Shown here: in pieces, positions 9,318 to 17,168 of the stretch
Numbering within the stretch: position 1 is the stretch's first letter
Layout: the number at the start of each line of letters is the position of its first letter
Source: an uncultured Planctomycetota bacterium
GTDB taxonomy: Bacteria; Planctomycetota; UBA1135; GCA-002686595
DNA length: 64,000 nucleotides
Direction: 5' to 3'
Assembly: GCA_903928115.1 (NCBI GenBank)
Contig: CAIYPP010000111.1
Location: 62,001-126,000 of the forward strand
Notes under the pieces: model-generated
What the model was told of the DNA's origin: nothing
The model's database searches: none
What the model saw: the letters and a program-made list of their open reading frames with translations, nothing else
Translations under genes and position numbers: made by a program

Positions 9318-10393
9318 CGCTCGCCCTATTCCTTGCGCAGGCCGTCGCTTCCTCAGAGGGAACGAAGAGCGCTGCGGAGGCGCGCTTCCACCTGTTCGGC
9401 GAGCTCTATCTCGCCGACCCGTGGTTCTTGGCGCTCGTTCCGCCCGCGCTCCTCCTGCTCGCGTGGGGACGCTCACGCCGCGGCGTCGAGCCCGGACGCG
9501 TTCCCGTGTTGCCGGTCGAGGCACCGCCGCGCTCGTGGGCGCAGCGTCTCGCTTGGATTCCGCCTTTCTTGCAGGCGATTGCGATCGTCTTGGTCTGCGT
9601 CGCGCTCGCGCGTCCGGTGCGGGGCAACTCGGTGCGCCAGACCCTGTCCGAAGGTATCGACATCGCGCTCGTCGTCGACCGTTCCGGCTCGATGAAGTAC
9701 GACGACCTCGAAGCAGGCAAGTCGCGCCTCGACGTCGCGAAGGAGGTCGTCGGCGCGTTTGCGCAGCGCCGCATGACGGACCGCGTGGGAGCATCGGACA
9801 GCTGCGCGTTGCTCACGTTCGCGCAATACCCGATGTTGCTCTGCCCGTTCACACTCGACTACGGCGCCTTCGAGGGCTTCCTCGAGACCGTGCAGTACGT
9901 GCGCAACGAAGTCGAAGACGGCACCGCGATCGGACGCGGGCTCGCGAAGGCGGTCTCTGTTCTGGCAGAGACGGACGCAAAGTCCAAGGTCGTCGTGTTG
10001 CTGACCGACGGCGAAAACAACGTTCCGGATATTCTGCCGCTCAAGGCCGCGGAGCTCGCGCGTGAGAAGGGGATCGTGGTCTACACGGTGCTCGCGGGCC
10101 GCTACGCGTTTCAAGAGGACGTCTTCGGCCGCGTGTACCGCACCGAACGCGAGCTCGACGCGACCGAGCTCGAGCAGATCGCGGAGATGACGGGCGGACG
10201 CTTCTTCCGCGCGAAGGACCGAGACTCGCTGGAGCGCACGTATGCGGAGATCGAGACCCTCGAGCGCACGGAGCGCCGCGAGGAGCGCTACACGGAGACC
10301 TTCGACCTCTACTTCGAGCTCTTGCTCGCAGGTCTGATGGCTTACCTGCTCGCTTGGGGGAGCCATGCGACGTGGGCGCGGAGGTTGCCGTGA
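9314..10393 (+). CDS. von Willebrand A membrane protein, BatA-like
   Basis: A 359-residue BatA-type protein: two N-terminal hydrophobic helices (about 34-50 and 78-97), a von Willebrand A domain (about 115-300) and a C-terminal helix (about 335-352). The metal-ion-dependent adhesion site is intact, with DRSGSMKYDD near residue 122 and LLTDGENN later. Bat proteins were named from Bacteroides aerotolerance, and complexes with MoxR are proposed to assist folding or assembly in the envelope. It overlaps both neighbours by 4 bases. Substrate unknown. Confidence 0.88.
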   Translation: MTLALFLAQAVASSEGTKSAAEARFHLFGELYLADPWFLALVPPALLLLAWGRSRRGVEPGRVPVLPVEAPPRSWAQRLAWIPPFLQAIAIVLVCVALARPVRGNSVRQTLSEGIDIALVVDRSGSMKYDDLEAGKSRLDVAKEVVGAFAQRRMTDRVGASDSCALLTFAQYPMLLCPFTLDYGAFEGFLETVQYVRNEVEDGTAIGRGLAKAVSVLAETDAKSKVVVLLTDGENNVPDILPLKAAELAREKGIVVYTVLAGRYAFQEDVFGRVYRTERELDATELEQIAEMTGGRFFRAKDRDSLERTYAEIETLERTERREERYTETFDLYFELLLAGLMAYLLAWGSHATWARRLP

Positions 10394-11436
10394 GTGCTGC
10401 GCCGCTGATGTTCCTCGGCTTCGACCTGCTGCGTCCGGCCCAGCTCGGCTGGCTGGTCGTCGCGCTTGCTCTCGGCGGACTCGGTGTGTACGCGCTGCGT
10501 CGCCGCCGCGAGGCCCGCGAGCTCCTCGTCGCGGCGCGCCACAAGGATCGATTCCTGCCGGGGTTCTCGCGCTCGATCGCTGCGGCGCGCGTCGTGCTCG
10601 CGACCGCTGCGGCGCTGTTCCTCGCACTCGCTGTCGCCGGCCCCGTGCGTGGATACACCGAGAAGAGCGTGGCGCGTCGCGGCCTCGACCTCGTGGTCTG
10701 CATCGATACGTCGCGCAGCATGCTCGTGCGCGACGTTCGCCCCGATCGACTCACGCGCGCAAGGCGCGAGGTTGCGGGCCTGATCGAGCGCATGCACGGC
10801 GATCGCATCGCGCTCGTCGCATTCGCGGGCGAATCGCGCGACATCTCGCCGCTCACGCACGATCGCACGACGCTGCGCGCGCTGCTCGAGCGCGTCGACA
10901 CAGCGGAGAACACGAAAGGCGGCACGGACCTCGGCGCGGCGCTCGGACACGCGCTGCAGCTCTTCGACGGTCGCAGCGGCGCCCACGAGGCGATCGTGGT
11001 CGTGACCGATGGCGAAGACCTCGAGGGCAAGGGACTGGAGCAGGCAAAGCTTGCGGCGGAGCGCGGAATTCGCGTCTACGTCGTCGGAATGGCGACCGAG
11101 GCGGGCGGCAAGATCCCGCAGGCCGACGCCAGCGGTCGCGAGTCGTTCGTGAAGGACGAAGACGGCCGCGAGGTCGTGTCGAGCCTGAGCGACGCGACGC
11201 TGCGCGAGATCGCGAAGGCCGCTGGGGGGGAGTACCTCGCGGCGACGCAGTCCGCGGTTCCGCTCGAAGAGCTGTACCTGCAGCGCATCAACCGGCTCGA
11301 AGGTCGCGAGCTCGAAGGCGGCATCGAGTACGTTCCGCACGACCGCTACCAGTGGTTCGGCGCCGTGGCGCTGGCTGCGATGGTGCTCGAAGGTGCGTTG
11401 CGCGAGCGCCGCAAGCCGCGGGGAGGTCGAGCGTGA
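10390..11436 (+). CDS. von Willebrand A membrane protein, BatB-like
   Basis: Second von Willebrand A membrane protein of the operon, 348 residues. GTG at 10390 is chosen because it overlaps the upstream stop as GTGA; a longer frame from 10354 would overlap BatA by 40 bases. Helices occur at about 13-33 and 60-80 and near the C-terminus (WFGAVALAAMVLEGAL). The MIDAS motif reads DTSRSM (about 105), the usual BatB form, followed by VVTDGED. The pairing of a DxSGS protein with a DxSRS protein matches BatA/BatB arrangements. A heterocomplex is inferred. Confidence 0.87.
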   Translation: MSAAPLMFLGFDLLRPAQLGWLVVALALGGLGVYALRRRREARELLVAARHKDRFLPGFSRSIAAARVVLATAAALFLALAVAGPVRGYTEKSVARRGLDLVVCIDTSRSMLVRDVRPDRLTRARREVAGLIERMHGDRIALVAFAGESRDISPLTHDRTTLRALLERVDTAENTKGGTDLGAALGHALQLFDGRSGAHEAIVVVTDGEDLEGKGLEQAKLAAERGIRVYVVGMATEAGGKIPQADASGRESFVKDEDGREVVSSLSDATLREIAKAAGGEYLAATQSAVPLEELYLQRINRLEGRELEGGIEYVPHDRYQWFGAVALAAMVLEGALRERRKPRGGRA

Positions 11437-12464
11437 TCGCTGCGTGGCTCTTGCTGCTCCTGCAAGCCCCGACTCAGGTGCCTGCTGTGCCCGCTGCCTC
11501 GGCGGATGCTGCGCCGAAGGTGGTTCCCTACGTCGGATCGTTGCGCGAAGGGCGCTTGGAGGTCGCGAGGCTCTCCAAGCGCGACGAGCACGCCGCCGCG
11601 CGCGAGGTCGCGCAGTCTCTGCTCGCGAAGCCCGACTTCGATCTCGCACCCGAGCTCGAGCGCGCCGAGGCACTGTACGCGATCGGGCTCGCGCACGGAC
11701 GTGCGGGGGAGCTCCCTGAGGCGGTCGAGCACTTCCACCGTGCGCGCGGCGTCGCGGGCTCCGGCGAGCTCGGCCGCGCCGCGGCGTACAACTCTGGCAC
11801 GTTCCTGTTGCAGGGGGCCGAGTCGCTGCGACAGCAGATCCCCGAGCTGCGCGAGAAGCTCGGCCTTCCGCCGCTCGAGCCCGATCCGGCCGCGAACTCG
11901 GGCGGCGCATCGCAAGCGACGGATGCGCTCGCCGTCGCCCGCCAGGCGTACTTGGTTGCAAGGTCGGAGCTCGCCGACGCGCTGCGCTCGGAGCGTCTTG
12001 CGGAGGATGTCCGCGCGAACTTGGAGCTGTGCGTGCGCCGCCTGCGGGAGCTCGATGCCATCGAGCGCCAGCGCGAGGAACAGAAGCAGGAACAACAGGA
12101 CGAGCAGCAAAAGCAAGAGAACGACGAGCAGCAGTCGAAGGGCTCGCAGGATCCAAAGGACTCCGAGCAGAAGCAGGATCCCAAGGAGAAGCCTGCGAAC
12201 GACGAGCAGCAGCCGGAACCGAAGCCCGAGCCTTCCAAGGAGGAAGAGCAGAAGCAGGGCGAGAAGCCGGAGGAGAGCGAGCCGAAGCCCGAGGAGTCGA
12301 AGGAGTCGCAGGCCAAGCCGGACGCGGCACAGGAGCCGCCGCAGCTCTCGGCGGAGGAGATGCAGCGGCTGCTCCAGCAGCTGCAGCAGATCGACGAGAA
12401 GGCCAAGCAGGTCGAGGCGATGCTCCGCGAGCGCCGCCGTCAGCCCGTGAAGAGGGACTGGTGA
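11433..12464 (+). CDS. TPR protein with E/K/Q-rich tail, BatC-like
   Basis: A 343-residue exported or membrane-anchored protein in the BatC position. It starts at GTG 11433 (GTGA overlap) with a short hydrophobic N-terminus (IAAWLLLLLQAP). Residues about 40-130 form TPR-like helices (ALYAIGLAHGRAGELPEAVEH). Residues about 210-310 are a highly charged low-complexity tract dominated by Glu, Lys, Gln and Pro, and the last about 40 residues form a predicted coiled coil. BatC-like TPR proteins often carry such tails. The tail is probably disordered and may bridge complexes; no enzyme motif is present. Confidence 0.65.
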   Translation: MIAAWLLLLLQAPTQVPAVPAASADAAPKVVPYVGSLREGRLEVARLSKRDEHAAAREVAQSLLAKPDFDLAPELERAEALYAIGLAHGRAGELPEAVEHFHRARGVAGSGELGRAAAYNSGTFLLQGAESLRQQIPELREKLGLPPLEPDPAANSGGASQATDALAVARQAYLVARSELADALRSERLAEDVRANLELCVRRLRELDAIERQREEQKQEQQDEQQKQENDEQQSKGSQDPKDSEQKQDPKEKPANDEQQPEPKPEPSKEEEQKQGEKPEESEPKPEESKESQAKPDAAQEPPQLSAEEMQRLLQQLQQIDEKAKQVEAMLRERRRQPVKRDW

Positions 12465-12465
12465 G

Positions 12466-14199
12466 ATGAATCCGTGGTTCCGTCGCGCGCTCGTCGCGCT
12501 CTATATCTGTGCGTCGGTGTTCGTGCTCGCGCTCGGCGCGCTTGCTCAAGGCTCTGGGCAGGGTGGCGCTGCACTGCGCGCGTACCTCACGAGTGGCGTC
12601 GTGCGCCTTGGCGATCGCGTCGCGCTCGTCGTCACCGTGGAGAACGCCCGCGCGAGCGAGCTCGGCGCACTGCCGCAGGTGAAGGGGCTGGGCATCGGGC
12701 CCGCGCCGGCGCCCGCCGAGCAGCGTTCGATCACGATCTTTGGCGCGCGACGTCAGGAGAGCGTCACGCGCACGTGGACGATCCCTCTGCGGCCTGCGGA
12801 GGTCGGCTTGTTCGCGATCCCCGGCGTGGAGGTCACGGTCGACGGAACCGTGATGCGCACGAATGAGCTCTCGCTCAACGTCGTCCGCGACCTGAGGGGC
12901 GAAGATCTCGGCTATCTGGAGGTCCGCCCGAGCTCGCCCAAGGTCGTCGTCGGCCAGCCCTTCACGATCGAGGTTCTGTGCGGCTTCGACACGGCGATCA
13001 CGGCGACTACGGACTACGCCAACCTGTCGCTCGCGTGGCTCGGCAGCCTGCCCGGATTGCTCGAGAATCCTGCGCCCGCGCTGGACGCCGCCAAGCCGCG
13101 CGTGCAGATCGTCTTGAACGACCGCGAGATGGTCGAGGTCGAGCGCCTCGACAACCGCAAGCTGCGCGGTCGCGAGTTCGTTCAGCTGCGGCTCCTGCGC
13201 TCGTTCACGCCGACGCGCGAAGGTCGCATCGAGCTCCCCGCATCGCACTTCGAGTTCGGACGCACGGTGGCAAGTCAGGACTTCTTCCGTACGCGCCGCG
13301 AGAAGGGCGAGACGTACTTCGCGCGCGCCAACGATGTCGCGATCGACGTCGTGCCGCTCCCCGAGGAGGGGCGTCCGCTCGATTTCTCCGGTGCCATCGG
13401 CAACTTGCAGGTGCGTGCGGATGCGACGCCGCGCGACGTCGACGCAGGCGAGTCGATCAAGTTCAAGGTCGAGTGGACCGGCGCGGGCAATCTGGAGTTC
13501 TTCACCGCCCCCGATCCGGCGCGTGTCGACGCCTTTCGCGAGTTCCGTGTGTACGGAAAAAATGAGGAGCGTTCGGTCGATCGCCGCACGGTCACGTACG
13601 ACCTCGCGCCGGTGTCGAGCAGCGTGCGCGAGATTCCGCCGCTCGCGCTCTCGGTCTTCGATCCCGTGGCGAATCGCTACACCGTGCTCGCGACGGAGGC
13701 GATTCCGGTGCGCGTGCGCGCGCTCGAAGGCGCGGTGGGGCTGGGGACCGAAGACAGCGCCGAGCGCTTCCGCTCCGACATCCTCGATCTAGCGCCCCGT
13801 GGAGAGCCGAGCGTGGCGATGCGTCCGCTCGGCTCGGCTTGGATTCTGGCCGTTCTCGCCGTCGTTCCTGCGGCTTGGCTCGGGCTGCGCACGGCCGTTC
13901 GCCGACGCGGCGACCCCGCAGCGCCCGCGGCGAGGGCGCGTCGCAGGGCGCGCAGGGAGCTCGTCCGAGGGCTCGGACAGGCGTCCGACGCGCGCGCGCA
14001 GCTCGAGCTCGTGTATCGGTTTCTCGCGGCGCGCACGGCGCGGACTCCGGAGTCGTGGATCGGAGTGAGCGTCGGAGTCGCGTCGCTCGATCAGCTCCTT
14101 CGTGAGCTCGAGCGCGAGACTTGGGGCGCGAAGAACGTGGCACTGCCGCGCGAGCGGATTCTGGCCGCAGCCGACGAGGCGCTCGGAGGTGGACTGTGA
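12466..14199 (+). CDS. BatD-family oxygen tolerance protein
   Basis: A 577-residue BatD-type protein. A signal peptide (about 1-28, ending ALAQ) leads to several beta-sandwich domains on the outside, a transmembrane helix at about 455-475 (AWILAVLAVVPAAWLGLR) and a helical cytoplasmic tail of about 100 residues. Motifs fitting the family are the opening block on protection of signs and norms (VRLGDRVALVVTVENA) and later repeats such as RPLDFSGAIGNLQVRADA, close to the BatD consensus for a repeat domain. Located after the TPR gene with 1 bp between stop and ATG, and overlapping the next GTG. It probably completes the envelope complex with the VWA proteins. Confidence 0.85.
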   Translation: MNPWFRRALVALYICASVFVLALGALAQGSGQGGAALRAYLTSGVVRLGDRVALVVTVENARASELGALPQVKGLGIGPAPAPAEQRSITIFGARRQESVTRTWTIPLRPAEVGLFAIPGVEVTVDGTVMRTNELSLNVVRDLRGEDLGYLEVRPSSPKVVVGQPFTIEVLCGFDTAITATTDYANLSLAWLGSLPGLLENPAPALDAAKPRVQIVLNDREMVEVERLDNRKLRGREFVQLRLLRSFTPTREGRIELPASHFEFGRTVASQDFFRTRREKGETYFARANDVAIDVVPLPEEGRPLDFSGAIGNLQVRADATPRDVDAGESIKFKVEWTGAGNLEFFTAPDPARVDAFREFRVYGKNEERSVDRRTVTYDLAPVSSSVREIPPLALSVFDPVANRYTVLATEAIPVRVRALEGAVGLGTEDSAERFRSDILDLAPRGEPSVAMRPLGSAWILAVLAVVPAAWLGLRTAVRRRGDPAAPAARARRRARRELVRGLGQASDARAQLELVYRFLAARTARTPESWIGVSVGVASLDQLLRELERETWGAKNVALPRERILAAADEALGGGL

Positions 14200-14969
14200 G
14201 CCTGCGCACGATTTCGATCTTGTTCGCGCTGCTCTTCGGTTTCGTCCGTGGAGAAGACGCGTGGGCCCAATCCGACACGGGGGAACGTGCCGCGGCGCTG
14301 TATCGCGAGGGTCGCTACGAGCTGGCTCAGGAACTTTGGCGCGCGGAGCTCGACGCTGCGGCGGAGCAGGGTACGGAGCCCGTGGACACGCTCTACAACC
14401 TCGGCAACGCAGCCTTCCGCGTGCGCAAGCCTCTCGAGGCCGCCGCTTGGTACACCGCGGCGATCCGCCTGCAGCCGCGCAACGAGGCCGCCTGGCACAA
14501 CCTCGAGTTCGTTCGTCGCGAGGCCGGGCTGGAGCCTGCGGATCGCGGCGACCTCACCGCGACAGGGCTGCGCTTTGCGTCGTCGCTCACGCTTCCGGAG
14601 AGCGAGCGCGCGGTTCTCGCGCTCGCGGGGCTGCTCGCACTCGTGCTCGCGTGGGAGGCACTCCGCGGCGGCGCGGCGCCGCGCGCGCTCGCTTGGGTTC
14701 TAGCGGGCGGCCTCGCACTCGCGCTGGTGCCGTGGGCGTGGCAGCTGCAACATGCGGAGCGAGACATGCTCTTCATCGTCCAACCTGAGGGCGCGGCACT
14801 GCTCTCCGAGCCGCGCGACGGTGCGACACTCGTCTCGCGCGCTCCCGCGGCAACGGAAGTGGAACGGACGGACTCGCTCCCGGGTTGGTTGCGCGTGCGG
14901 ATGGCCGACGGCGCTTCGGGCTGGATCGCCGCGCCGAGCGCGCTGGCGTTGCAGCGTCCGTGGCGGTGA
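14196..14969 (+). CDS. TPR/SH3b membrane protein, BatE-like
   Basis: A 257-residue protein at the end of the Bat operon. GTG at 14196 overlaps the batD stop. It has a signal sequence (about 1-24), TPR repeats (about 28-105, including LYNLGNAAFRVRKPLEAAAWY), two transmembrane helices (about 145-160 and 169-185), and a C-terminal bacterial SH3-like domain (about 195-250, ending GWLRVRMADGASGWIAAPSA). TPR plus two helices plus SH3 is the usual BatE plan. SH3b domains often bind peptidoglycan or peptides. It closes the operon; cobB starts 22 bp later. Confidence 0.8.
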   Translation: MSLRTISILFALLFGFVRGEDAWAQSDTGERAAALYREGRYELAQELWRAELDAAAEQGTEPVDTLYNLGNAAFRVRKPLEAAAWYTAAIRLQPRNEAAWHNLEFVRREAGLEPADRGDLTATGLRFASSLTLPESERAVLALAGLLALVLAWEALRGGAAPRALAWVLAGGLALALVPWAWQLQHAERDMLFIVQPEGAALLSEPRDGATLVSRAPAATEVERTDSLPGWLRVRMADGASGWIAAPSALALQRPWR

Positions 14970-14991
14970 GCGCGGGGACCGCTCCTCGTCC

Positions 14992-15699
14992 ATGAAGCTC
15001 CTCGTGCTCACCGGCGCGGGCGTGTCGGCCGACTCCGGACTGGCGACGTTCCGTGGCTCTCAGGGACTTTGGGAGGGACACCGCGTCGAAGACGTCGCGA
15101 GCCCCGAGGGGTGGCGGCGCGATCCGTCGCTCGTGTGGCGCTTCTACCAGATGAGGCGAGCGGCACTCTCGACGGTGCAGCCCAACGCCGCACACTTGGC
15201 TCTCGCCGCACTCGAAGCGCGCTGCCGCCAGCGCGGTGCCGAGTTCCGCCTTGTGACGCAGAACGTCGACGACCTTCACGAGCGCGCGGGGTCGAAGCCG
15301 CTGCACATGCACGGGGAGCTCGCGTGGCTGCGCTGCGAGCGCTGCGGGACGCGGGTGCGCGATCTGGAGCACCTCGACGCGGAGTGCTTCGTTCCGTGCG
15401 CATCGTGCCGAGCGCCACGCCTTCGGCCGGACATCGTTTGGTTCGGCGAGATGGTGCCCAGCGCGGAGGAGTGCCTGCGGCTGGCCGCGGCGTGCACGCA
15501 CTTCCTCGCCATCGGAACGAGCGGTGCCGTCTATCCGGCCGCGGGCCTGATCGACGTCGCGCGCCGCGCGGGCGCCCGCGTCTTGGTTCAGAGCCTCGAC
15601 GAGCCCTCGAACTTGGCGGGCGTCGACGAGTTTCACCCCGGACGCGCCGTGGAGGTCGTTCCGGTCCTCTGCCGCGCCCTCGCGCAACTCCTCCCTTGA
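14992..15699 (+). CDS. cobB: Sirtuin NAD-dependent deacylase, CobB type
   Basis: Removes acyl groups from protein lysines using NAD+, giving nicotinamide and O-acyl-ADP-ribose. The 235-residue protein shows TGAGVSADSGLATFRG (NAD site), TQNVDDLHERAG, catalytic HMHGEL, and a zinc ribbon with CERC and CASC. The segment FYQMRRAAL has the Tyr and Arg that mark class III sirtuins (E. coli CobB, SIRT5), which also remove succinyl and malonyl groups, so desuccinylase activity is inferred. ATG at 14992 starts directly at the Rossmann strand. It follows the Bat operon at 22 bp and may share its transcript. Targets unknown. Confidence 0.92.
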   Translation: MKLLVLTGAGVSADSGLATFRGSQGLWEGHRVEDVASPEGWRRDPSLVWRFYQMRRAALSTVQPNAAHLALAALEARCRQRGAEFRLVTQNVDDLHERAGSKPLHMHGELAWLRCERCGTRVRDLEHLDAECFVPCASCRAPRLRPDIVWFGEMVPSAEECLRLAAACTHFLAIGTSGAVYPAAGLIDVARRAGARVLVQSLDEPSNLAGVDEFHPGRAVEVVPVLCRALAQLLP

Positions 15700-15731
15700 G
15701 CCGGCGGGCGCCTTCGCCGATGCTCGCGCCC

Positions 15732-17159
15732 ATGCGCGTCGCATGGCTGGCGCTGCCGCTCGTCTTGGCGAGCTGCGCAGAGGATGTTCCGGGCACCTCC
15801 ATGTCGGGAGGAGTGCTGCTCGTCGCCATCGACAGCCTGCGCGCGGACCATCTCTCGTGCTACGGGTACGACCGCGAGACGACCCCCGCGCTCGACGCGC
15901 TCGCGGCGCAGGGTGTGCGCTTCGAGAACGCGTTCACGGCGGCTCCTGCGATCTTGCAGTCGAACGTAGGGCTGCTCTCCGGCTGCGATCCGCGCATCGC
16001 GCTGCGCGTCTTGCCGCCCGAAGTCGAGGGTGCGACGCTGACCTACTGGAGCCTTCCGCGCGCGGCGCCTCATCTCGCACAGGAGCTCCTCAGCCAAGGC
16101 TTCTCAACGGCGGCGTTCGTCGACCATCCGCAGCTCGGTCCCGCGCTCGGCTTGGCGCGCGGTTTCGAGGAGTTTCAGGGGTGCGGGCGGGAGGAGTCGA
16201 GCTCGGGCGAGCGCATCGCGCCGGAGGCCCTCGCCGAGCGCTTCGCGCGCTGGATCGACGAGCGCGCGGCGAACGAGCGCTGGTTCGCGTATGTGCACTT
16301 CGGCGGCCTCGAGGGCTTTGGTTGGGACCGCGTGTCGCAGTGGGAGCAACGCTTCGTGCCGCGCGCCAACGCGGACGGCGTACTCCCCGTCGGCGACGGC
16401 GACCACGTCTTTCACGCGCTGCCGCGCTCGCGCTGGTCCGGCGGCACGCGCACTCTGGGCGAGCTCGAAGCGAGCTACGACGGCGGGGTGGCGCGCATCG
16501 ACGCCGCGGTGGCGGCGTGCGTGGAGAGCCTGCGCAAGAGCGGACGCTTGGGCGACACGACGATCGTCGTCTGCGGCACGCGCGGTCTCTCGCTCGGCGA
16601 GTCCGGTCTGATCGGGGACACGGGAACTCTCAGCGACGCGGACCTCCGCGTTCCGTTCATCGTCCGACCCGCGGCTGGGCGGCGCTTTCAGGCGGGGCTC
16701 GCCTCCGATGCGGTGGCCAGTCTGATCGACGTCGCTCCCACGATTTGCTCGCTCAGCGGGCTCACGGTTCCGGCGGAGATGCAGGGGGTCTCGCTGGTCT
16801 CGGCGCTCTCGGATGCGGCGGCGCGGCCGCGCGAGCTTGCCTTCGCGGGTTCGGCGTTCTTCGAGGGCTGGTGCGCGCTGGGGGAGACGTTCTGCTACGA
16901 GGAAAGCCGTCCGTGGCGCGCGCAGAGTGAGCTGCTCGTGCGCACTTGGTACGGGGGCGCGGTCCCCGCCGAGCCGATGCTGCGGCAAGTGCTGCACTTG
17001 CGCGATGCGGACCGCTCCGTCGGACACGCGCGCAGCGCAGCGCTCGACGACGCCCGCGTGCGGGAAGCGCGCCAGAAGTTCGAGGCTTGGAGCGCGCAGG
17101 TCGAGGCGCGCCGGGCGGAGCTCCATCCCAACGACTGGGACCTCGCGCGGGAGAAGTGA
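15732..17159 (+). CDS. Degenerate sulfatase-like lipoprotein (predicted pseudoenzyme)
   Basis: A 475-residue lipoprotein (lipobox LASC, Cys15) of the alkaline phosphatase/sulfatase superfamily. The fold is supported by VAIDSLRADHLSCYGYDRE at the N-terminus and by the later LRVPFIVRP block. The catalytic C/S-x-P-x-R motif, which should follow TAAP, reads I74-L-Q-S-N78, so the formylglycine residue, proline and arginine are all missing. The usual SDHGE metal site reads CGTRGLSLGE, so Asp and His are also gone. It is therefore probably not a sulfatase and may be a binding or structural protein. Start at 15732 (ATG 15720 is an alternative). It lies 32 bp after cobB and converges on the glycosyltransferase gene. 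Confidence 0.75.
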   Translation: MRVAWLALPLVLASCAEDVPGTSMSGGVLLVAIDSLRADHLSCYGYDRETTPALDALAAQGVRFENAFTAAPAILQSNVGLLSGCDPRIALRVLPPEVEGATLTYWSLPRAAPHLAQELLSQGFSTAAFVDHPQLGPALGLARGFEEFQGCGREESSSGERIAPEALAERFARWIDERAANERWFAYVHFGGLEGFGWDRVSQWEQRFVPRANADGVLPVGDGDHVFHALPRSRWSGGTRTLGELEASYDGGVARIDAAVAACVESLRKSGRLGDTTIVVCGTRGLSLGESGLIGDTGTLSDADLRVPFIVRPAAGRRFQAGLASDAVASLIDVAPTICSLSGLTVPAEMQGVSLVSALSDAAARPRELAFAGSAFFEGWCALGETFCYEESRPWRAQSELLVRTWYGGAVPAEPMLRQVLHLRDADRSVGHARSAALDDARVREARQKFEAWSAQVEARRAELHPNDWDLAREK

Positions 17160-17168
17160 GCGCGGCGC

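Noticed and set aside
10342-13248. 968-codon open frame on the minus strand across batA/batB/batD
   Set aside because: Covers several well-supported plus-strand genes; composition is Arg/Ala/His/Asp-rich shadow sequence without domains.
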